Source: Amblyornis subalaris (Eukaryota > Chordata > Aves > Passeriformes > Ptilonorhynchidae). From it: a stretch of DNA of 64,000 nucleotides. The DNA is taken from contig JACAXG010000007.1 in the NCBI GenBank assembly GCA_018881555.1, forward strand, positions 9,128,935 to 9,192,934, in the 5' to 3' direction. How positions within the stretch are numbered: the stretch's first letter is position 1; each line of letters opens with the position of its first letter. A program made the translations under genes and the position numbers. The notes beneath the pieces are model-generated. The model was not told where the DNA came from. It ran no database searches and saw only the letters and a list, made by a program, of their open reading frames with translations. This document shows, one piece after another, positions 29,420 to 43,600 of this stretch.

Positions 29420-31630
29420 CCAATATGAATGTTTTATCCAACCAAAACCAGCCTACATCCAAACATTGGACTGCCTAATTGAAGCAAAGCTTAAATGTTT
29501 ACTTGATTTAAACACAGGGGTTGAAAATTAAATTAAGGGGGGGGTAAAATCTTGTAGAATATGCTGAAAGTCAGTGATTGTGGGAATTAAAAGCGTCATT
29601 TCTTTTGCTACTTTTGAAATTTAAACATGATCTTCAATGCAAATTTTCCTGTCTCCCTCACATAGTAATAGTGACTTCATGATCTAGAATACATTAAAAA
29701 AATCCTCGACACATAAGCTACATAGTATTTTATATTTTCAGAGTTTAGTATGTGATTAGACCACCAGAAGTAGCAGATTACAACTGAAACATGTTCTATA
29801 ACTAGACTTGTAGAAACAGAAATGCAACTAAAATGTTAATGCAAACTTTTGAAATTTAAATCAAAGTCTGGGTAGGTTTGTGGAGGGGGAGAACGGTGGA
29901 GAAGGAATAGGGAAAAAAAATTAACCCCATATTAAAATAAAAAAACCACAAACCACAAACAAACCCACAAAACTCAGTCTCCAGGACTGAAAGCAGACAG
30001 TAACCTGCCAGCTGTATATAGATGACAAAGCAAATGAGAAATTGCATGCCCCACTTGGAGGTACATCTTCATGTTAAAAAAAAGTCACTACAGAAGAGCA
30101 AGTTGGTGATTTGTCTTATATCCTGGACCTTTTTCAACCCTTGTCAGAAAATGATAAATTATTGAAGCATATTGTACAGTAGCAACTCTATTTGTGTGTT
30201 CTGTCATGGCTTCTGAAGTGTTTAATGTGGAAAGGTTAACTACTGACTGCAAAATAATTTAGAATTATTTCTTCATTTTAAAAACCAGTAAGATTAAAAA
30301 TTTGCAACCCACATTCTCTCTCTTTGATAACTGGAATGTTACTATTCCCTGCTTTCATTAGAGCTACTGGTACTTGGGAAGAGTGAGACAATGTTATGTT
30401 CACACAATTGTTTTGTTAATCCATCCAAAACTAGAAGTACTTTTGTTCCTGGAGGCATTATAAACTGTCCAAAGAATAAAGCAAGGTCTCAGAAAGCTCG
30501 TTTTAAAAAACTGGCTCAGTAACCTCACCATGAGGTACGTTACCCTAGCTTACAATTTTGTCATGAAGAACACGAAAACATTCTGAGTATGTGGATGTGA
30601 AGTGCAAGAACACTCAGGCAAAGGAATACCTGAAGGTTCAGAGTTGTTCGGGTTTTTTTCCTTGGCTGCCTGCATGTAAAAGGAGAAAATACATTTTATA
30701 AATTGGAATAAGTATCCATGTAAAGCTGAGCTGGATTTACTCACTGTGCTTTGATTATCTGGGAGCATTGTTGCAAAATATACACAAACAAGTTCCCGCT
30801 GTCTGCTCAGAGGTTCCCCTTCCCTAATGCATACCCCATACTCCAAGCTTAATGCGTTTGTTCTCATTTNTGGCAAGCACATAAAGAAAGAGAATATATA
30901 GATGGTACTAGGTTGTGGATGGGAGAAAGAGTGAACTGGCTGAAGAGGATACACAAGGCATGTTTACAAAAGCTTTTAGATTCCTAGTGTGTTTTTTCAG
31001 GAGTAGCTTTAGGTATTAGTTAAAATTGCTTTTTACTGAAGAAGGCCATTGTGTTTGGTAGAGAAGCAGGAAAAAAAGGTCACCCCAAGCAGAGGAGGGG
31101 TGGGGGATACACAGGCAGGAGGTGAAGTAGCTACTAGGCTGTACTGACATACCAACTGAGAGCTCTTCACCTCTGACTGACTTCCTCAGCTGGCACAGAG
31201 CTTTCTTTTCACCCTTAAGGCTTTTCTTCNTTTGATCCAATCCTTTCCCCACCCCTAACTGTTGAAGTGTCACTGTTACATCCCTTGATTCAATCCACAA
31301 TTCAAGATTTTTTGGACAGCTGAACTTTTTACCCGATGACTCTTACTAGACTGGCATTTAAAGCTGACCCTTTGTTTTCCAAAAGGGACAGGTCATTGTC
31401 ACCAAGCCATTAGCATTTCCCTTCCAAGCATCAGTTAAACTATTGTTCTGCCATCAATACAAGGCTGTGATCTGCAATTACTCCATGTCTGCTTACCTTC
31501 AAGTCAGTATTTTTGTAACTGTTAACATAACTAAATGAGCTGTTGCTTCAAATTAGTCTTGCAGCACTAGTACACGCTTCTCTTTTTATTTTTTTTCTGT
31601 ACAATGGAGCAAAGCAATGCTTTGAAACAA
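29420..31630. other. Intergenic gap between the candidate plus-strand exon and LSM6
   Basis: AT-rich, with no supported gene. Short open frames (for example 30550-30954 minus) show no domain or splice context. Confidence 0.5.
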
Positions 31631-31635
31631 AAACA

Positions 31636-31641
31636 TTTATT
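31636..31641 (-). terminator. Candidate LSM6 poly(A) signal
   Basis: TTTATT on the plus strand reads AATAAA on the minus strand, 117 bases beyond the LSM6 stop codon. A second copy lies at 31585-31590. Confidence 0.5.
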
Positions 31642-31757
31642 TTAAAAAAATATTTAAACACTTGTGTATTTCACCTGTGGATTATGAACTACAAATCAAA
31701 TAGGGCTCATCACTTCAAAAGGTTCACAAGTACAAAAACAGCCTCCTTCTGGCATCT

Positions 31758-34700
31758 TCACATCCTCCTCTTCTGGGTGCTTATGTACAACACTGTGAAA
31801 AAGAGAAAGTGGCACATAGAAGAGGGCCCTGGTAAATAACGTGCAGAAGCCTGTTTATTTAAAACATCTTATTTCCATGGCTTGTAAATCAACACTGTAA
31901 TAAATCCCATTCAGCATGAACAAAGGCAACTTTAAAGTCCAGGTTCCAAATACTACTATCAAATCTAAACATTATGTATTGCTTTGGTTCAGTATTTATT
32001 ATATTCATAGCCAAGCTATGCTCCAGCAGATGCAGGCTGAACAGAGGAAGAACAAAGCCAGTGCGCCGCAGTATTACTGAGCGGAGCAGAACACAGTTCC
32101 TCAGCAGCACAATTACAGATGTCAGGCACTAATGCTGTGATCTTTCAATGAAAGCTGGAAATCCCAAGTACTTAAGGCAAAGCTAATGATTAGTTACGAA
32201 GGAACAGACATCTTCTACCTGCTTGGGTAGTGATATCTCCAGAACAGATCCATTCACAACATGAAATGGTATTGTGCTCCTAAACCTCNGATGTCTCTAG
32301 TTCTCTGTTCAGCCTGTTCTTGAGCCTTCTGCCTCTCACCCACTTGGTTTAACCTTCATAATAGATTATTTCCTTAATTGATTCTCCAGCTGTAATGTCA
32401 CTCCATTTCTTAGCATATCAGCCCAAGTGCCTTGTGAAAAGGAAGGGTTGGTCTCATTTCAAATCTCCACCCAAAATGCGCTTATACACTGGTGCCACGT
32501 CCTCTTTGACTCTTTTTCTAACATGGAATTTGGTCCTTGTTTCTTTTTATTCCATCTCTCCTTGCTCATCTCCATTTTCTTCCCAAGCAACTTGGTCAAA
32601 CTCTGCTTCATTTACCTCCTCTACAAGTCTCTTCACATCCAACTTGTGAACCTTTGCTATTTTTAGATACTCTTCTCCCTGGCATGTCCTGCTATTACAG
32701 CCTGATACCAGAGAGTNATTTCAGGAGCCTGGGATTGTCCTTGAAGTGCACTAAAATCCACCTACTGCACTTGGATATTCAAANGCTCAATATTAAAGCA
32801 CGAGTGATTTTCTTGACCGGTGGTAAAATCTTTACTCAAAAGATGAAAATAGCCTCCAGTACTAATGATCAGCATTCATTCGGTTCTGGAAAACTGCTTC
32901 ACCAGAAAANACCAGTGTCACTGTAATATCTGCACTGTAGCATAAATTTATGCAGTAGCTTGCCTAGCAAAACACAAACTTTTATGGTGCAGAGGCCATC
33001 TAAGCAAGCAGTAAGGGCAAAAGAGTAAGCCTGTCAAACAGTAGAAAAAAAGCTTCAAGGAAGGCTAGAAAAGAGCATGCTTCTCTAAATGAACTTCAAG
33101 TTCAGAGGCAAAAAGGGCCACAGGAATGCAGAAAAGCACAAACCCTGGAAAGTGAAACTGTAGAAAGCAAATATTGTTAAGGTTTCCAAGAAAGAATATT
33201 AGTTTTAGGCTTACAGGCAGCTTACTTACACCTCAGCCACCTCTCAAATTCAGAGTATCAAAACACAATTTTCTAATATGCAGTAACAGAAGGAGTAGGA
33301 ATTACCATTATTTCCTCGGATAAATGCATCCCCGTACTTGTTCTTTAACTGTCCATTTACATATTCTTCTGTCTGTTCCAGAGCTATGTTCATATATCCA
33401 TCCAGGCAAGCCAGGACACCTGGAAACAGTGGCAGTTTAAAAGAGAATCAGCTTGAACTTGTTTTAAAATAAACAAAAATACACTGTGTTTGAATAGTAC
33501 AGGAAAAAAAACANCTCTGTATCTTCATAACAAACTAAAAGCCCAGGCTTGGCCAGATGTGTTCAGAGAATTCAGCTAGCAGAAAGGAATCCCAGGCACT
33601 CTGGCAGTAATATTATCAGTTGATGTAAAAGTTGTGGGGGTAAAAAAAGTAGTCTTTAAGGCATTTTTTTCAAAAGATGGACAATTTCCANTTTGAAAGT
33701 TTAAGCTGTCCCTTCTCACTTGTGTTTTAAGCCACACACCTAAAAAGAACCTGTGACATTAAGTGTAACTGAATAACCTAAGGACAAAGCTATGTAAACT
33801 GAGTTATCACCAAAACTTGTGAAGGACATAGCTGAAAAACAACCCTTTAAATATAGGACGGCATACACTTTTTCATATTTATTTTCATGCTTACAGACCT
33901 AGAAGAATACTGGCTGCAAGTCTCTGTTTTGATGTCAACAAAATTCTACATATTTTTCAACAAACGGATTTCGAACAGCACTGANATCTTCCCACAAAAA
34001 TAAAATTGCACTGTTTAGATAATGCAATTAAAGAAAAAATCTCTGCCGTTTATAGTATTAGATGATCTTTTGATCAGGAAAATATGCATTTTAGTAGCAC
34101 ATAATTAATACAGCTTTTCACAAGTTGTTTTATTTCCCTCTTGCGTGTGGGTTTTCCTGACTTCATCCTTGCACAGACAGCACTACTAAAATATTTTTTT
34201 CCTCTATTTTAAAAACACCTAGTTATTTACCTGGCAGCAAAAATTGAAACATAATATATTGGTTGTACTTGGGGAGAGGAAGAAAACTCAGGACACATTC
34301 TCATTTTTGAGATGTGTTACTGTAGTATCTTCCTTTTAATAATTAGGAATTCAAGTTTTTCTGCCAACTTGTCATGGCTTAAAGATTACTATTTTCCTTT
34401 CTGTTATTCTCTCCTGTTTCCACAGACATAAGAAAAACTGCTCACAAAGTGTCACTAAATGCACCAAAAAACGCAAACCAAACATAAGTCAGAATTCTTT
34501 TCCATCCAGTAATCCTGAGTGCTCCACACACCAACAGAAAACAAAAATATGTTTGTCCAAAATTAAAATTGGACTGTGGATTTGCCTGAGATCCCACTCA
34601 GTAGGCCATAAACGCAGTATTTTCAAAGTCTTTTGTTCCTAGAGTGCATTTCTGGTTGTCTNATCCTCTTCCTCCTTTTCTTTGTGTTTACTCTTATGCC

Positions 34701-36480
34701 ACTAATGGCATCAAATATTATCACCACCCATCCTGGCTAACATTTTATCTGTATGTAGAGATGTTTTAATGTACATATCCATACCTACAGCCAGAAATTG
34801 TACATTAATGTATCCCTGATTACTTCCCAGGGCTTCCTCCCTTAGACATTTGCAGCACTTGGCAATGGACCAAGATATTTCACAGTTACACATCAACACT
34901 TGCACGAGGCCACGTTTGTGTGTGTGGGGCCTCAGAGGGTGGAGGCAACAAAAAGCCCACCAACATAGCCTGCGGGAGAATCTGGACAGATCTGCAANGA
35001 AAGCCACAGACACTGTTTTTTAAATGTTTGGCTTTTACAAATGTTGGTCACATTTCTGCAGAAAACAAAATTAGTGCGTATTTTTAAGTGAAAACAGTTT
35101 ACAGATTTTTAGCCACAAAACCGCATCAAACAGGAAGGAAGAAGTGCACAGGGAAATAAAGAAGGGAACAAAGTAAAAAAAACCCAAATCTGGTTTGGCC
35201 CTGCCTCGTGTGTATCCTCAGGTAAATGATTACTTGCTTTAGTTTACTTTAATGAGCTCTCTCTATGTTCTCCTGCACTGAAGAATTTGCTGCAGAGATG
35301 CAGCAAACTTTTTAAGCCACCAACCCCACCTGAAATGCTCAGATAATGTAGTTCTCAAATGAATGAAAGACTGCAAATTTTGTCAGCTGAGCAACACTAA
35401 AGAGAAACAGGAAGGGATAAGAAGGTGCTGCTTGCTCTGTCAGTGAACTACAACAATTTAAAACTGTCATAACAAAGATTCCTTGTCAGCACAAGTGCCA
35501 AGCTAAGCCAATTGAAGTAAACCTCTCTGAAGCAGCGATCTGTTGCAGAACCATAATGTTATAGTCATTACAGAATAAAATCTCTTAATTGAGCACAATA
35601 GAAGATACATGATTAGTTTTAATTAAGTTTGGATACTACTAAAAAAAATTGGACAGGTCAACGGTGTTATCTTAGTGGGAGCAGGACCAGGACATTTCAC
35701 TGCATAGATAAGTTTAATTTGCTGGTTAAAAACATCTGTAATCCTACACACAGTGCANGAAGATAAACTGATAGGCTGAAGAAATCTGGAATAAAACTGC
35801 TGGACTGTGTTAAAATGAAGTTAGCAAAAGCTACACTACACTTTTTCCTGTATCTCTGTGAGTCTTGATCTAACACAGGTCTAGGCAGTTGTTTAACCAA
35901 GAATGTCAATAACTCTTTCATTCCTCGGGTAAGAGTCAGCTTATGACTGCCAGCACAGTTTAGGCTGAAGCTTTTTGGGACCAAGATCTATAGTAGGAAA
36001 TGGGGAACAGGAAGGGGAATAAAAGGCTGGTTCCAGAACACTGGAAAAGGGGGCTGCCTGGCCATTTCAGGAGTTGTAATTCCAGATAATCTTTACAAAT
36101 ATCAGTTTCAGAATCAGAATCATCCCAAGGCTCCAGTTTAATCATCTCTGACAAGGGACACTAATGATTTAGATCAGTAAATTTAATCTCTAAATCCACC
36201 GTTAAAATCAGTTCTGGGGAAACTGACAAAAAGGAGGTTCTCTTTTTATTGTCGCCATTCTGAGATCTGTATTCACATACTCCATGATTCTGGATCACAC
36301 TGTTTCACTTTGCATAATCAGTGCATCTATTCCAGCCTCCCCCATCCATTACTTTACTCACTGTAAGAGACAGATGGAGAGCTTACCTCGATAATCAACT
36401 CCAGAATTTAATTTTACAACAACTGGCCTTCCAATGATTTGTTTTAGGAAGTCACTGGGGGTTTGCTTCCGTAGACTCAT
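31758..36480 (-). CDS. LSM6: U6 snRNA-associated Sm-like protein LSm6
   Basis: Coding exons on the minus strand are 36480-36387, 33419-33306 and 31792-31758, with GT-AG borders and perfect phase, giving 80 residues, the length of human LSm6. The product reads MSLRKQTPSDFLKQIIGRPV, then VVKLNSGVDYRG, VLACLDGYMNIALEQTEEYV and the end VLYISTQKRRM. This covers the Sm1 and Sm2 motifs of the Sm fold (Sm2 around FIRGNNVLYI). LSm6 is a subunit of two heptameric rings: LSm2-8, which binds the 3' oligo-U of U6 snRNA in the nucleus, and LSm1-7, which promotes mRNA decapping in the cytoplasm. A 5' UTR acceptor lies at 36499/36500. It looks intact and under strong constraint. It is next to REELD1 in the same orientation, as in mammals. 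Confidence 0.97.
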
Positions 36481-36749
36481 CTTGATCTTCTCTGGTAAGC
36501 TGAGAAAAGAAAACATTTGCATAAGAAACACGCTCCCATATTGGTTTAAATACTCTGTACAAACAGGCAGACCCGGATTCTTAATACTTTCAGTATGAAT
36601 CGGTTAAAGCGGACTAAGTTAAGGCTTGTGATTAAATTACAGAAAAAAGATGCTGTGATTTAAGGACTCAGCACATCCCCCCAGTTCGGTGCAAGACACC
36701 CCTCAGTCAGCATTCGCCTGACTTCTGTTCTGACATCGCTTTGTTCTGC

Positions 36750-37260
36750 GTTTTAAGTCAATGGCAGCAAACACCGGTACGATGCCAACTTCGCGTCGCT
36801 GCTTCGTGGGGCCAATGGCCATGGGCAATTCCAGCCGCGAATCCAGGGATCGTCACTGGCTTCCCTATCAACACCCACTGCCCCCAGCGATGCTGGGTTC
36901 CCGCAGCCCTTCGCAGGCGAAGCTTTCCACATACGCCTTTGGAGCCGCTCCCCGCCCTCCTCCCGTGNGGAACCCTCCTGTTCCAGCCCGGCCCCAATGC
37001 CCTGGGGGAGGTTCCGGCCGGAGGAGANCGCGGCTCCATGAAACACCAGCACAGGGGACACGCGCAGCGCCCCGGGCCCGCGGCCCGGCCCCGCACTCAC
37101 CGCCCGCCGCCTACCGCGCCGCTTCCCGGCGCTCCCCGCCCGCGCGGCCCCGCCCCGCTACGGCGCGCCGGGCAGGACAGTCCGCGCAGGGCGCCGGAAC
37201 GCGGGGCGGGNCCGGGGGCTGAGGGAGCGCTCCCGCTTCTCGGGGCGGGAAGAGCTGCTG
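36750..37260 (-). promoter_or_regulatory. LSM6 CpG-island promoter and non-coding first exon
   Basis: A strongly CpG-rich island covers about 36940-37250. Inside it, on the minus strand, a consensus donor (GGCG/GTGAGT) ends a candidate 5' UTR exon at 37101, upstream of the coding exon at 36480. The lack of a TATA box and the CpG density suit a housekeeping gene. Open frames on both strands here are GC-rich artefacts. The exact start, probably around 37150-37250, is not visible. Confidence 0.75.
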
Positions 37261-37439
37261 GAGTCTCGCCCGACCCCCCGAATCTGTGGGAGAGGCCCGC
37301 GGTCGATGAGCCCCGGTCCCTTCACGGAGATGCGGGTTCTTTTATGTCTTGCTTGGAGTTCCACGCAAAACAACGTCCCGTCGATTACGATGAGAAATCT
37401 TACAGGAAAAAGGTGTGTTGTGGAAAAAAAAAAACCCAC

Positions 37440-37645
37440 AGGCTCGGCTAGGTTGGAAAAGACCTTCGAGATCATCGAGTCCAACCCATGACCGAACACC
37501 ACCGCGTCAGCCAGACCGTGGCACTGAGTGCCACGTCCAGTCTTTCCTTAAACACCTCCAGGGGCGGTGGCTCCACCATCTCTGTGGGCAGCCCATTCCA
37601 GTGTCCAATCACTCTTTCTGTGAAGAAATATGATCCAGTACCTAA
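37440..37645 (-). mobile_element. CR1 LINE 3' tail, minus orientation
   Basis: Read on the minus strand it gives the avian CR1 end: 'tgggctgcccacagagatgg', 'ggaggtgtttaaggaaagac' and 'atctcgaaggtcttttccaa'. The 3' end points towards LSM6 and lies about 200 bp upstream of its CpG island. Its sequence differs from the two CR1 tails near the acrosin-like gene, so it belongs to another subfamily. Confidence 0.9.
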
Positions 37646-37649
37646 CTAT

Positions 37650-40600
37650 ATTCTACTCTGAGATCCTGTTAATTCCCAAATGATCTTGTCCTTATCAGAG
37701 ACGCCTCACAGGTGAGGTGAGCACGTCAGAAGGCGCCCTATCTGGGACCAGACAGGAAGGTGCAGAGGGTACCACTCAGTTCATTTCACAGAGAAGTCAG
37801 TGAACATAAAAACCNAGAGATTTTTTTCAAATGTCACCTGGAAAGAACTTGGCACAAGAAGAAGCTGAACTCATCTTCTCCCCGTCTTCTGACTTGTTTT
37901 TTCTTCTTTCCCCCAGCTACCTCCTGATGTCTGGAAATTTTTTTTTTTTTTTTTCCCCAGGGATTTAGTACTGTGACAGGAGTTAATCATCTGTGAAAGC
38001 TTCTGAGCTGTTTTTGTTTGGTTCGTTTTTTTTTTTTTATTCTTCCATTATTGATTTAGTATCTTGCCAAACCTCTCAATTCTCATGACATGAAGAAAAC
38101 ATACCACAGCTTTTCAGAACACATATTTGTATTCTCGCCTCCTTCCAGAATTGTTTATCTTCTCTTTTTGAACACGTGTCCAGTAACAGTTTTTTCCCCA
38201 AAGCTTAGACTAAAAGGCTTTAAGAGGCAAGGGCTGCAAAACCTGACCTCATTCACCTGCCTGTCCCAGAGTTCAAGCACAGGCACGNACAGGAGAGTTG
38301 GGCCACATTGTGCCTGTGTTTCCAGGCAACCGTCATGTTAATCAGGAGCATCCAACTGTGCTTGATTATATCTAGTACTTGAAGCAGAAAAGGAACATAA
38401 AATAGTTACTCCGGGGAGCAGACTTGCAAAGTTTTATTTGGCTGCCTGGCTTCAGTGAGTAATGCTTTGATAAGGGTATNTTCTGGTTTTTGTTGCTATC
38501 AATCTCCAGTATAAAGGTTGGGCAAATAAAACTTTCATGGCTGGGCTGGTAAATTTGCATGGCAGTTTTGCAAATCCAACCAGGGATATTTTGCATTTTG
38601 TGAGCCTTCCTCTTTGTTTTGTTTGTTTTGAGTTTGTCTTGTATTTCTTTTTTTTGAGCCATCAGAACCTGATGAGCTATTTTGCCTTTTGCTCAATAGG
38701 CTTCTTTCTAGCTAGCTGAGGCATGTACTTATGATTTCTGTGTGTGTGGATACTTTGGTTGTCTTCTGTCAGTCAACAAAATCCTTGTACTTTCCCACTT
38801 CATATCCTATGAACCTCACAAACACATCAGATTTGAATCATGGGCATTGAGATTGGCAAATTCTNTATCCTTAGCTCCATTCTTCCATAGTTTGAGACCC
38901 AGTCATGAACCCAAATCTTGGGTAATTTTCCTTGGTTTGCCACAGGTCCCGAAGCAGTCTCATGCTTCCTAGAGGTAAATTAGCCTTAAATGGACTCCTT
39001 AAGGATTCCAAAGCTCCAAGAGTGAAAATAGAATTCAGATGTCATTGGTTAATGATTATCTTTTTTTTGTTTGTCATCTAGGTGAAAAAGGATTTTGATC
39101 TAAAATGTTGCACACCTGGCTCTCAGTAGATTCTTTTACATACTGCATTGCTTTATTCTTTCCTAGTGTACCATGACAGAGCTTTTTCAGCTGTATAACT
39201 CATGGAAATCAGTGAGATGCTGCCCTTGCGTTTTAATCAAGATNAACTTGAAAGGTGAACATTGTAAGTGGTAGAAATTATTTATAATTTGGTAATAAAA
39301 GTTTATGTCTGGCACTCCAAATTTCACACATCTGCTATGTGCTGGCCTTGAGATATAGAACAATTGCAATTGCCTTTACNTTTGGCCTCAGATGAAAGGT
39401 CATAAATTACAATGATAGAGTTCGTAGTCATTCCCAGCTCACAAAATTTCCATATTAACATCTTAACCTCAAACATAAATGGTTACAGAGTTACAAAGAA
39501 AAGAGTTGTGTTGGCCTTTGTCAACCTAACTTAATGATGGAAGTCTGTGGATCGTGTACTATTGCTAACTCTTAAACATAAAGCATCACAGAATCCTTGT
39601 TCAGAGGACCTAATTAAAACTTTACAGTTAACTTTAAAAATGAAATGGAATTTGACACTCACTCTCTCTCCCTCTCTCTCTCATATCAATGCTATAAAAC
39701 CCACTTCTAAGTTAGGAAGGTTTTTCTCTTCCAGCTACTTGAAATAAAAGCATTTCCATAGAGTGAGAACAGAGAATGGGTCAGAAAAANTGTCCAATTT
39801 TTCCTTTTCCTGTGAATTGCGCATCATTTTTGTAAGTTAAATGCAGATGAACAACAATCCAGATGACAAAAGATTGTCTGTGGCACATTTTGAATTCAGC
39901 TTTCACACTCCCCAGCTACAACCAGTAGATGGATAAAAGCCACAATCTTTAAACAGTCCTCACCTGAAACTTGTGTCAGAGAGGACAAATCCATTCTGGC
40001 CACAGTCACAGCATCCCCCATCATTTTAACAATCAGCTTTGGTGCCTTCTTAAATTAGAAAAAAAGAAAATTAAATTATGCAATAAAATAAGAGGCCAAG
40101 ATTATGTTCCACATCCAGGGAAACTTTTCTTGTTCAGAGCCTCTCAGAGTGGGGTGGCAGAAGGAGATACCAGCCTCCATGAAATAGTGTTGAGGTGGAG
40201 AAGCTCTGCAATTTAGCATTAGCACTGTTATTGCAGGGTTTCCTGAGGGCCCTGAAGTAAACACAGTAGTACATTTCTGGGGGTTGAGAGGTGGAAAGCA
40301 AAANTGTGCTCTCACTGAACCCGGGAGGAGTTTTGCTAATTACTTCTCTGTACTAAGGATGCCTTTAAGTTACTGAAAATACACCTGAGGTCTCAAAACC
40401 TTCCTTCTGGAGCTCTGTTCTTTCCCTGTGATTTGTGCGTTTTAGAAGTCTTCTTCTGATGCTCTGAGCATGAGGAATAGGACATTAAGGAATTGAAGGG
40501 TGCAGGAAGAAGCAAGAGAAAGAAAGAAAGGAAGTATTGGACCTTCTTCCTTTTCCTCCTCTGCAAACTTCCTGGTGAACAAGGAACTGTCAGCAGTACT

Positions 40601-43600
40601 TCAGGGAGCTGGGGAGAATGATGTCAGAACTCAGCCTGAGGCTTTCTCTCTGTCTCCTAGACTTTCAGTTCCATACAAAAGAAAGGGAAGATCCTGAGAA
40701 CCTTTCAGAGTTTACTAAACCCACTCTGACTTCCTGGGAGTGCATTCCTTAGCTTCCCCAAGGGACCAGCTTTTTCATGAGCATTGAGAGGTCTGATATT
40801 CCCCTTTGCATGCATGTGGATGGGAGAGTTCAAGCCTTTTAGCACTGGAATGACAGTCCATTTGTGTCTATACAAGAAAAGATCAAAGGTGTTTTTCTCC
40901 ATAAAAGAAGGCTTAGTTATTCAACATGGTTTTCCACGCTATGCTAAGATCATCAGAACCACTGATTTCCTGCCATGTTCTCAATTAAAAAGTTAATGCA
41001 TTTTTAAATTGATCCTTACTCAAAAAGTATTTGGTTTGTGCAACAGATTTTAGACCAAAGAGTCTAAAAAAATTCTCTTTTCTTCAACTTCTTACGCTGT
41101 GCTCACCACTTTGGGGGGGTTCATCTCCTCCTGGATGTCTTAACTGACATGATGACCTTTTGTCACATGTTTGTCTCTTCTACTTTCTGTCCAGTCAAAA
41201 TGTAGTGTGACAGATTGTGTCAAATTTGTGCTTTTTATTAAGCATAGGCTGGAANCCCCACTTGATTCCTTTCTGCATCACTTAGCTAGATTTTTTCTAA
41301 AATATGATGGAATTGGAACAAAGCCTTTTGTGCTCAGACTTTGTAGCATATTTACATTAGAGTAAGCATTACATTCTCCATTTTTTCCAGTGTGGAATAT
41401 CAAGACCCCAAGAGCCTTTCTATGGATTTCAGCAAGCAGTGGATTAGGAATCAAGCCTAAATTGAGTGGGTTTTTTATTTTTTCCATACACACATTTCAG
41501 CCTTCCAGAAATTGTAAGACCTAAACCTGAACCCAGCAGTGTTCTCTGTATGGAGCAGCCAGCACAGTTTAAGTAATAGTTGTAATAGGAGCAAACTGAG
41601 TTTTATTGACACAGACCACAACATATATAAAAAACAGGTGTAGATAACTCTGAAACCCAAAGCATTTGCTGACACATATCAAGAAAAAATACTGGAAAAT
41701 CAAGACATAAAAAAATAGATCGAAGCTTCAAGCTCTGGATTTGCCAGCCTTTGGTTTTGTTGCTACAGTATATTTGCACAGTATGTAGAACATCTTTAGA
41801 CATTGCTGAAATGCAAGAAAAGTAGTTAGAGAGAAAATAAGTATACAAAGATGATTCTGTTTGTCTGTGTGAGGAGCACCTTCCTGGATATTAGCCAGTC
41901 TGGAAGGCACGTGGAGGGGCTACCAAGTCAATGTTTACTCTGCTGGTACACATTACTGTTGTGGGGGTCCTGGAAACCAGCAAAAATGGTCATAGTTGTA
42001 ACTCAAAATGCAGAAATTTGATTAGATGGAAGCAGCTATTTTTATTAGTATAAATTGTTTTTGAAGTGGAAGGAAAATAGAGAAGATATATGTAGAAAAA
42101 TCACAAATATTCTTAGTTTCAGTGATATTAAATATTTAATCTACAGTTAATCCATGATGTGAAACAATTAAGCATTTAAAATAATGGAGATTATGGTATA
42201 ATCACTGTGTGCCTTTACTAACAGGAGAGCTCAATTTCTTTAGAAATAAAATGTGATTTAATGTCAATGTTAGGTCACTCCTAGAACATTTGTGAGATGG
42301 TGTTTTCCAATGGGCCTCAATTTTTTGCCATTGACTAAAAAGTCATTATTTCTGAGGTTAAGTGAACAAAATAGAATGTGATTCTTTTGTGTTATAACAA
42401 AAAAAAATAGGTAAAATCAAAAGAGAGAACTAGAAACTGTATATATACGAAATAAACAGTTTTGTTAGGAATAGAGCAAAAGCATAAAGTTCCATATTAA
42501 GTCAAAAGTTAATTTTTAACGGAGTACATTATNCAGCTCTCTTGTCTTTTTACCTTTATTATGAATTCAATGGATAGACTAGTGAAAATAAAGATGCTAT
42601 CTATAAATATAGATCTGTCAATCTGNAGTGACTGCCTGTGACCCAGTCCCCAGGGCCTGCAGTTTCAGAGGTAGTATAACNTCAAACACAGTGTTCAGAT
42701 CTGATTCCCTGGTGTTCACACATGCAAGAAAATATCCCTATATGCTTTAGTCTTGTCTGCTTTTACAAGAAAAAATATATTACTGGAAAAATTATGTAAA
42801 ACAATATTGAAGGCTAGGTACTAACTCTTCCAGATCCGCAGGAAGAGGTTTGGAGGAATGTTATCTTCTAGGAGAGGGGAATGATGCAGGGCAACTGACT
42901 CACTGTTCCGCAGTCTGGTTTACGCCTTTCAGGCAAAACTGCCATCTGTGCCATCAGTGCAGCTCCACCAGTCCTAGGAATTGTAGGAGCTTTAGGGCAA
43001 AAAACAACACTCATCTTTTCTCACTCACCTGATCCTACCTAGAAAATTGAGAGGGCAGTAACATAAAGTGCCTGTACCCATCCAGACCACCTGGCATTAA
43101 AAATCGCACCTTGCTGGACCTGCATAGGTGTTGGAAACAGTGGAGAATGCCACAAAAGCACTCAGCGTAGACAGGGTTTGTGACCGTGGAACTGCAAAGG
43201 TTCAAAAGCCTCTTCTGAGCAGAAGACAGATGATACAGAAGCCTGCTCAGTCCTTGCAGGCTTTTGTGGCTGGGAAGGTGTTGGCAACATTGCTGTAAAA
43301 CGGGTTATAAATCCTTATGACCTGGATCATTAAAGACCTACAGCTCTCATTACTTCTCTGCGCTCTGCTCTACATCANCAGAGGACTTCATTCTACAAAA
43401 AAAGAGGAGGAAAATCCTCTCTGTTTTCAGGAGGAACTGGAAGGTGAAGAGGCACACTGTGTTCACACCNTGCATCGCTTTTCTTTGGTTTCCTGATTCA
43501 TTTCACTTCTAGCTCCACTGAGTCACACATGCTCTTGGTCTGCAATCCTCTGGTCTTGCCTCATCAGACCATATCCCAACCATGTCACCTCCTCACCTGC

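Noticed and set aside
36753..37502. Open frames of up to 236 codons in the LSM6 CpG island
   Set aside because: GC-rich sequence lacks stop codons; the frames have no domain, and the LSM6 promoter and first exon explain the island.
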